A DNA stretch of 64,000 bases from Patagioenas fasciata (Eukaryota > Chordata > Aves > Columbiformes > Columbidae), in contig NC_092522.1 in assembly GCF_037038585.1 (NCBI RefSeq), forward strand, positions 47,467,661-47,531,660, written 5' to 3'. Below are positions 56,133 through 64,000 of this stretch, one piece after another. Every line of letters begins with the position of its first letter. The stretch's first letter is position 1. Position numbers and translations under genes: made by a program. Under the pieces are notes generated by a model. The model searched no databases. It was not told the DNA's origin and worked only from the letters and a program-made list of their open reading frames with translations.

Positions 56133-59100
56133 CCAAAGTGGTTTTCACTGCTGCCTTGAATTTCAAGCTGTTTGTTTCCTGAGAATGGGCATGTAAGGCT
56201 CATTATGTGGAGTCTGATGAAAGTATGATTTTGATCCACAATCTCAGAGGATGGTGCTGTATCAGATGATTACCTAAAGAAACCCATCCATGTTCTGAGC
56301 CCCTTCAGATTTACCTGATCACTAATTCTATGTCTGTCTACACCCTCTCTGCTGTAGCAGGTACAAGGCTGCAGGGTAGAGGAAATGCGTTTTTGTGTGC
56401 GTTGGGTTTTGTTGCCTGCCAGTCTCTCATACTGTGTCATGGCTGCATAGAACTTGCCCATCTCTGGATGTGAAGACCCTGGGCTTTGGCTGCTGTACAC
56501 AAACATGTCCATTTGAACCACTGGTTCTGCATCATATCCCTCAGTGTCACAGCCAACACATCAGTGTCCCTTGCCACCTAGCAAATTACCTGCTGGCAGC
56601 CACCTATTCCCTGCCAAACCTGCTGACTACCTGTCTGTATCAGTGAATAAGCTGCCCCTCTGCACCAGAAATGGCAACCTGACTCACCGCCTGCTGGTGC
56701 TGGGCAGAGCTGCCCAGGGATGCGCGCAGCACAGACAGACGCTGCCTGTGCTCAACACATGACCTGCATCCACTCTCATTTTCCTCTTTGGGAGTCTCCT
56801 CTCACTTGCCTATACAATAGAGCTTCCTTTTAGCTATTTTGGGTGGTTTCACCAAGTCTAAATTGCTCCAGCTCCAGCTTCCAAAGGAGACCTCTTTATG
56901 GCAGAGGTTCCCCATCCAGCACATGGTAAGGGAGCTTTACCCAAGGACACCCAGGGCTATGGACGGTGCTATGTGCACAGTGCGCACCATCGTCCAAAAT
57001 GGTGCACTGCTGAACCGTGGACTATTTGTGGGGGTAGCAGGCGGGCTAGATGGCTGCCTTAGACCTGGCATCTTCAGTGAAGCCTGAGGAGAATTAGGGG
57101 AAACATGGCATGTTTCATGCACCAGGATGACTACATGTTGTACAATAACGCCCTCACAATTAATTGTCTTTCCAGGTTTTTTACTGCTTATTGAATAAAC
57201 TGATTTTTCCTTGGTGTCATAATGTAGTTTGTGGAGCTGTACCAGAAAGTGTTTGATGAAGAGAGCTGTCAGTGAGTAACAGTAGATAAATAGTAATGGG
57301 AAGCAAGACAGGACTGTGATATAACCTACACTATAATCCCAAAACAGTCAGGGGATGAAACCATTCCAGAAATACCAATGTTCAACTTTAAATATTTTGA
57401 CAGAATATTTCGGACACAGTTGCTCCTGCTGTCCAGTAATTTCAGTTTTGCCCACAAGGGCACATTGTAACCAATGAGCATCCTGATGTTTTATGGATAC
57501 TCTTTTGCAGAAACAGAGCTCGTGTCTTGTGATGCCCCAGGCATTGCTGACTGCGCCAGGAGAACCTGCTATCAGTATTTTAACAATCTTATCTGCTAAT
57601 GAAAACGTTACTTTTTAAAAAAGACAAAAACCACTCTACTCGGAAGGCAGTCTGAAAGCATTCGCTGCCCTCTGGAGCCCAACGCAGCATTGTGGACGCT
57701 CGTGTAAGGCCTGACCTAAGTCTCTCAAAGCCAGGAACAGATGGGGAGCTGGGATCAGTTACTTGAGGTTTCACAGTCAGACTCTTGCAGGTCTGCCTGC
57801 CCAGGGCAGGACACAGATGGAGTCCTCTGCTCACACCAGCACAAGCTGGCTGCCTCTGGGTCAATGGGGAGATGGCGCTGGATATCTCCTCATGGACAAG
57901 TGTGCAGTGGTGGTGGAAGAGCTGCTGGAGAAACACACCTCTTCTGGCAGGGAGACCACCAGCCCCCGCCAGCTTTGACTGCTGGGGCCAGCAGCCGAGC
58001 TCTCTCTTTTCCAGGATAAAATAGAACTCCATTGTAATCACAGCAGTTCATTTAAAAAATAAATGCAAGGTGTTAGCCACAGCAACAGCAAGAGTGGAAT
58101 GGACATGTCAAAGGAAGGATACTAGAAGGGAAATGTTCTGTCTTGTCGCAGCAGCAATAAAGAGAAGCTTGCTCCTACTACGAAGTGTCATATCTGTGTT
58201 TACTGACAATCTGAAAGGCTCATGAATGAAAGAAAAGGCAGCACTATAGTGCTGGGAGGAGGTCTACATGCAAACTGAGAGAATTGCATCCTGATTACAT
58301 GTGGCCCTTGGGAAGTGGTTCCAGAGAGATGTTACACAGTGGATGTGCTCGCTGCAGGGCACTGCTGCGGTGGCTGCTGCAGCATGCATCTCTGCTGTGT
58401 GGGGGACAACGGGATGGTGCAGGTGAGAAGGGGGAGCAGATGCTTGGCCTGATTGCTCTCCTCTTCCTCAGGATGCAAACGGAGATGGGAGGCATAAAGC
58501 CCAGACTGCTTGGCCACTTGGCTTTCAGGTCATCCTCTGCACGGAAGGATGGCAGTGGGGACAGATGGAAACCTGCTTGTAGGTATAAAATAAAGCAGTG
58601 GGCACCACACGTCATGACTCAACCTCCCGTGCTGCCACTGTGGCACAGCCCCCGCAGTAACAGCTCCCGAGCAGGGGTTAGCAAGTCCTGACCGGCACCG
58701 GCCAGGCTGGATGTACCACAGGTCCCCTTCTCCCAGATGGGGATTCCGTTCCCCTGTCGCTTGTCACAGGGTACCCTGGCAACTGAGCACGGCCTGACGG
58801 AAATGTGTAATGTCACCTGGGAATGGCACGTAGCTGTTACAGCACTACAGGAACTTGTGCTGGGATGAAAGATACTACAGAAAAGCCTAAGGCATAGAGA
58901 TCTTACTGTTTGTATTTTTACTCTAAATTGTTTTCTGGTTTCTTAATCTTTCATGTACAAGTTTTTGTCTTCCTCATAATCTTTTTAGTGTGTATCTTCA
59001 TTAACCCAGCAAATGGCAAATTAGTTCTGCCCCATTAGGCATGTCTCCAGCACAAGATGACTAGCAAAATACCTTCATCACTGGAACCGAGCATCACCAG

Positions 59101-60156
59101 TGAAGTAAATCACAAGTCATTAGTCCCAAAATTGCATGCTAAGTAAGAGTTAATCATACTGAAAGCAGGTGTTGCAGCCAAATAAAACTTTCAAATAAAT
59201 TACAACAGTAAAGTTCCATTTTTTTTCCCCACTGAGTTCACAGTTATATGTTTAACACTATTCATCTTCCACTGCTTGTTTTGTCTTTAACCATTGCTAG
59301 GTAGGCCAGATGTTTCTCCACTGCCTTGAACCTCATGCAAATCAATGTATAAAATTCTGTGAAGACTGGAAGAAATGCTTTTTGTTCCCATTCTGCAAAT
59401 AAACCCCACCTATGAAGAGGAAAGGTAGACAAGAACCAGAAACAGCACAACAGCTGGGAGTTTGGCCTCTTGATATTCCCTGCAGAACAAACCTATGCCA
59501 GAAAGGTCAGTAAGCCATTGAAGCTGCCATTACACCTTTGGGAAAGATGCATCAAAGCAGAAAATTTCTGGGAGGAATACACATCCTAAGGGGGAATACT
59601 TTGTACAAGTCAGTTATTTCTCCTTTCCAGACTGTTAACTTTTGTTACAATTTTCTCATTGTCACTGCGTTCATACTAAGCCTTCTCCTCTGAAGCAGGT
59701 TTGGATCTGCTATTGCTCCTAGCGGGTGATATTTTTTCTTTGTGGACTGTGCTTCTTACTTTGACCTTGCAAGGTCTGTACCTGCAAATTGAATTTGGCT
59801 AAACTGCTCCTAATTTTCAGCAGAGTGAGCATCGTCTCCTTGGAGCGCAGCAAAGCCACCACCATGCCAGTGAACCTGGCCTCTTGATTATAGACTGGCA
59901 TGCAAAATATGTTTTGCTAATCCCTGCACCAATTAGGTCTGCATGGATAAATAATCTGCAGATGTGCTGTTAACAGTCACACATTTTCTGTTCAATGTAT
60001 GAAAAAAAAAGACATGGACTAAAATGTCATGCCATGTCTTCTGGGGAAACTCACAAGCCAGTTGCAGTTAGCTAAAGCAAAGAAGACAGACGAAGTGCCA
60101 TGGATGTTAAAAGGAGGTAAAGGAGAACTAAAACCAAGTGCAATTTTTCCCAGTGA

Positions 60157-60190
60157 AAACAAACAAACAAACAAACAAACAAACAAACAA
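60157..60190. repeat. (AAAC)n microsatellite
   Basis: About 8.5 perfect AAAC units in the SLC35F3 intron, likely variable in length between individuals. Confidence 0.93.
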
Positions 60191-63100
60191 ATAAAACCCC
60201 TAGGACATTCTTTCATAATTCATCCTGTTAGGGCCACAGCATCTCTCAAGTATTGTGCTCACAAGTGGAGGTAGGTAGAAGACTGGTGTGCAAATTAGAG
60301 ACATAAGTAAAACAAAAATATTCCTCAAAATTGCTCTCCAGGAATGTACATGATGTGTTTCCCAGAAAATAGTATCGTGCCTCCAGCTCCACTTCCCTCC
60401 CACTTGAGCCAGTGCTGACCTGAAGGGCAGTCATGACAAAATCAGTCTCACAGGTGGGCGGATTTCAAAGCAATGCAAGCAAAAGATGAGCTCATGAAAC
60501 CCATTTCACAGATGTGCAAGCTAGGATACAGAGAGGTGAAGTCCCTGGGTGCTTGAAAGAGGCAGGATGAGGGCTGCCTGTAGGCTGCACCTTCAGAGAA
60601 CTGGGGCTTTGCTTTTACTGCATGTTTATTTTACAGCCAACTCTTGTTACTTCTCAAGGCAGCCCTCAAGCGCCTTTTTCCTGAGTCACTGCAGGTTCAC
60701 ATGCCAGCAGAACAGTTGCACAGAGGCTCCTGTGGCGTGTCCCAGATCACAAAATCCTGCAAATAAATCCGCCAGCCTCAGCATTTTGCAGAGAGGTGCT
60801 GGGGATTCCTGCGGTGGCTTTTATTGCCCCACTGATTCAAGGCTCCTGCAACAAAACCTGTACAGCCCTGCTTCCAGCTGTCCTTCTGTGCACCCAGAGC
60901 AGCCCAGCAAATCTGCACCTCAGTGCTGGTAGCGCACAAGCTCCTCCTCAGCTTCGACAAGATAGAGGTCTTAAACCTGCCCTGGGTGTGCCGATGCTCC
61001 TCACCTGCTCTGCTGCCTGCTGAGGGATGCCACAGCCCATGGCCATTAGCCAGAGTATGAGGCCAGGGGAGTGGCCATGTCACTCCTCAGACATCCTGTA
61101 CTCATCCAGTCTGGTACTCATCCATACTGGAGCCTGAACTAGGGCTGCAGAGTCTGATCCTTCGATCCCTTGCTTTATGCCACCTGACAGAAAACTGCAG
61201 CCCGTCAGGTAACATCAGCCCTGGTGACAGCACTGGTTTCTGGACTTGAAGACGAGGAGCATCCCTTCTTACCTGGAAAATGCCTGGCATGTTTCAAATG
61301 GCTGTTTAGCTAATACTGCTCACGGTAATGGGGCACTGTTGAGCTGTTTAGTGAGTGATTCATCACAATCCGGTGTTTTTCGTCTACCAGATCTGTGTCT
61401 GAGAAGAGCTAAAGAAATGTTCGGCTACTGTCCGAAAATCTCAAGTTTGGAGCACCCTGTCCTTAGAAAGGAAAAGGTAGCAAGCATAGGCTGTCCTAAA
61501 AGCACCATTTTTACAGCTGATTTCACTCACAGGGAAAACTTTCTTTAATTGATTGCTCCTGTCTTCAGGGTCAATTTGAGAGCATGTCTCCAAATCTTAC
61601 ATAACAGCAAATTCAAGCAGCAGGTCACTCATGGAGCATGCTGAGCTATGCCATGCTGGTGTGCTGCTCCCAGCCCATCAATGAGGTGTGGGTGCTGCTC
61701 ACATGGGAGGTCTAAGGCTGGATATGGCCCCATGGTTGTTGGCATCAGACCAGTGGGGCCAGTGGGGCTTTACTCATGAAGTGGAAATGGTTTTTACGTT
61801 TCCTTCCTCTAGCACAGTTCAGTGGCGCAACAGGATGCTCCACCACGATGTATAATTCAAAACATTTATTTCCAGATTCGTTTAAAATCAAATGATGGTG
61901 ATGTGTCTCAGGGCTTTGCTGTCTGAGGTAACACAGGACCCAGGGACACTGGACTGTGGAGGAGGGAGATGGGGCAGTGCTGCCCAATTCCAGCTCCAGG
62001 TAACTGGGGGCTTCCTTCAGACAGTCTGCAGGGTGGCAGCTCCTGCCATGACCCCCAACAGCTCATCGCATCCCTGCTGAGACCTGTGATCTCCAGCTGA
62101 TGGTGCCTGCAAGATGCTCTGTGCTTCTTCTGACCTTTCAGGTGTGGGTGGCAGCAACCCCAGGGAGGGAGTCTAGGGGTTTTGGGGTGGGGGCAAGCCT
62201 GTAAATCGCACATCCTTCTCACTGCCTGTGCCTCCAAAAGCACCTTTCAGACCTCTTTCCTGCAGGAGGGAACGCAGGCAAACCACAACTCACAGCCGCT
62301 TCCTGGGCTTGCAGGGGGAGAGAAGCAATAATCTGGCCAGGGAACAGTGAACCTTGAAACTAAGAAAATATGGAGAATTTCCTGGTGTCAGGTACCACAC
62401 GCCTGCTTTCCTCAGCTCTGGAAGTGAATTTGTGCAGTCAGTACATAGAAAAAGGCCTGAATTGAGGCTCAAAGCAGCAGGTAGATCTGGGGTTTGTCAC
62501 CCAACCTACCTGAAAAATAATTGTTCAAGGGATTAAGAAGTTTCTCAGAAATGGTCATTATCTAAAATAGTCTAACAGCTCGTTAATGCCTATCATCCCA
62601 TGCATATTTTTCTGTGAGCATGTTATTAAATGCAAGCAATGACCACAGAAGTCAATCCAGCATCCAGCTGCCACTTTTGAATGTCTGTGTCTGATGCTGA
62701 CTATCACTTGTTTCTACACATAATTTGGGGCTGATCTTCCGCCTTTTAACCTTTTATTTCTTCTGGGAGTTTCTAGCTCATTTGCAGAAAACTTGTTCTG
62801 ATATGAAATGAGAAAATTGTCTTCTCTCAAATGAAACAAAAAAATCACCAGGCTGATATTTCTTCTGTGAACCAGAGAGACAGAAGCAATTGGTTTTGCT
62901 CAGCACTGTACATATGCCAAACTAGGCATTTGCACAATAAATGGTCCCAGGAAATGCTTAGCTATGGATTTACATAATACACCAGAATGGCTCCAAAAGA
63001 AGCAAATAATACAAATCTCACAAACCACCTGAATACACATTTCCAAGACAAGCCTTAGCACACACTCAGTGGCCTTAATGAGAGATTGTTTAAGCTAACA

Positions 63101-64000
63101 ACAACAAAAAAAAATTAAAAGAACAAGGCCAAACCACAGGGAAAATTCACATACTGTAAACTGTCTTAGCAAAGCACACCAGGGTAGGAGTCTCAGGATG
63201 CAGAAGCATAGAGAAAAGCCTACAGCTTACACCTCTGGGATGGTCCTCCATTCCACAATTTGCTGTGCCTGGGGCACTAAACCTGTTTGATTTACCTCTG
63301 TTAATTTCTGGTGAAGAGTAGTAGCCCTGGGACACACTCTACAGCTTTTACATACATGACTGCATGTCGCAGTTGAGCCCCAGCCAGCAACTGGGACCAT
63401 GCACTACATGCTTACCCCTCCTCCTGCCCTAGTGGGAGTTTGGAAAATGCAGCAAGTATTGCTGGCAAGAAGCAGCTTTTAATGTGACAACAGGCACTCA
63501 GCGATCAGACAGCTGAAGTTATCACATGCTGCATTTTCTGACATTTTCTGCCTTTATACCTCAGATATCCAGAGCCTGCATTGCTTTATATTCTTCTAGA
63601 TAATCAGCATTATAGAAACCACACGTAGTGCTGTTGCTAGATTCAGTCTCCAAACACCCACAGTCCAGGCAGACACTTGGACTTGGAGATGAGCTTTTTA
63701 GTTATGCTTAAAGACTTCTTCACACAGCAGCTGGTTACCAAGGCCCAGAGAAGATACAACCCTTGACTTGGTCTGGTGCAGCACACTGGATCAGCCTGAA
63801 ATCTTAGTCAGAGCCCACCTGTGCAGTGGCCAGGAGGTACTCAGATTGGACATTTCCCCTCTGCAGTAGCAACAGCTGAAGATGGAAGGGGCTGTGAAGG
63901 GAATGAAAGCTTCAGAGGTGCCTGGGGATTACTGGCATGTCCATGGTGCAAGCAGAGGGCTGGTTCCTGCTGTGTTTGGGGCAGGGCTGGAGGGCAAACA

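Larger units (their letters stand above)
54982..64000 (-). other. SLC35F3: SLC35F3 upstream intron, running off the window
   Basis: The previous exon should encode the conserved segment ending just before ECCRFFG. I looked for it on the minus strand and did not find it, so the intron is at least 9 kb. Contents are two short microsatellites and unique sequence. The stretch 62,560-63,120 is AT-rich and free of repeats. Confidence 0.65.

Noticed and set aside
1-64000. CRISPR arrays, operons, tRNA or rRNA genes
   Set aside because: No regularly spaced direct repeats, ribosome-binding sites or RNA-gene structures were seen. The sequence is clearly vertebrate nuclear DNA.

Overview
This is vertebrate nuclear DNA, almost certainly from a bird. 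The genes are split into short exons with GT-AG introns. Two inserts look like the 3' ends of avian CR1 LINEs, one decayed stretch resembles an older CR1, and the gene order TARBP1 - COA6 - SLC35F3 matches human 1q42. The species cannot be fixed from the sequence. No prokaryote-like system, CRISPR array or biosynthetic cluster is present, and I did not find a convincing new biological system.

Layout. (1) Positions 1-30,179 (+): the 3' two thirds of TARBP1, the tRNA Gm18 2'-O-methyltransferase related to yeast Trm3. I place 25 coding exons. Taking all 25 gives 3,450 nt in one open frame, about 1,149 codons plus stop. The N-terminal part (about 470 codons by comparison with human) lies before the window. 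Exons 1-3 are less certain; exons 4-25 join in phase throughout. (2) Positions 31,306-33,259 (-): all of COA6, a 79-residue twin-cysteine mitochondrial protein in two exons, tail to tail with TARBP1. (3) About 33,060-33,720: a CpG island that is the COA6 promoter and may be bidirectional. (4) 33,720-43,255: intergenic, with a decayed CR1 near 38.4-39.0 kb and a solo endogenous-retrovirus LTR with a perfect 6-bp target duplication. (5) About 43,255-54,981 (-): the last five coding exons and 3' UTR of SLC35F3, a membrane transporter. Its upstream exons lie beyond 64,000, so 54,982-64,000 is intron.

The three genes are neighbours by ancestry and do not form a pathway: TARBP1 modifies tRNA, COA6 helps copper loading of cytochrome c oxidase, and SLC35F3 is a solute carrier proposed to carry thiamine. 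The TARBP1 half is AT-rich with many A/C or G/T low-complexity tracts. The SLC35F3 half is richer in GC. Points that merit checking are a GC-AG intron in TARBP1, a possible 31-nt intron at the window edge, the solo LTR, and a short Kozak-started ORF divergent from COA6.
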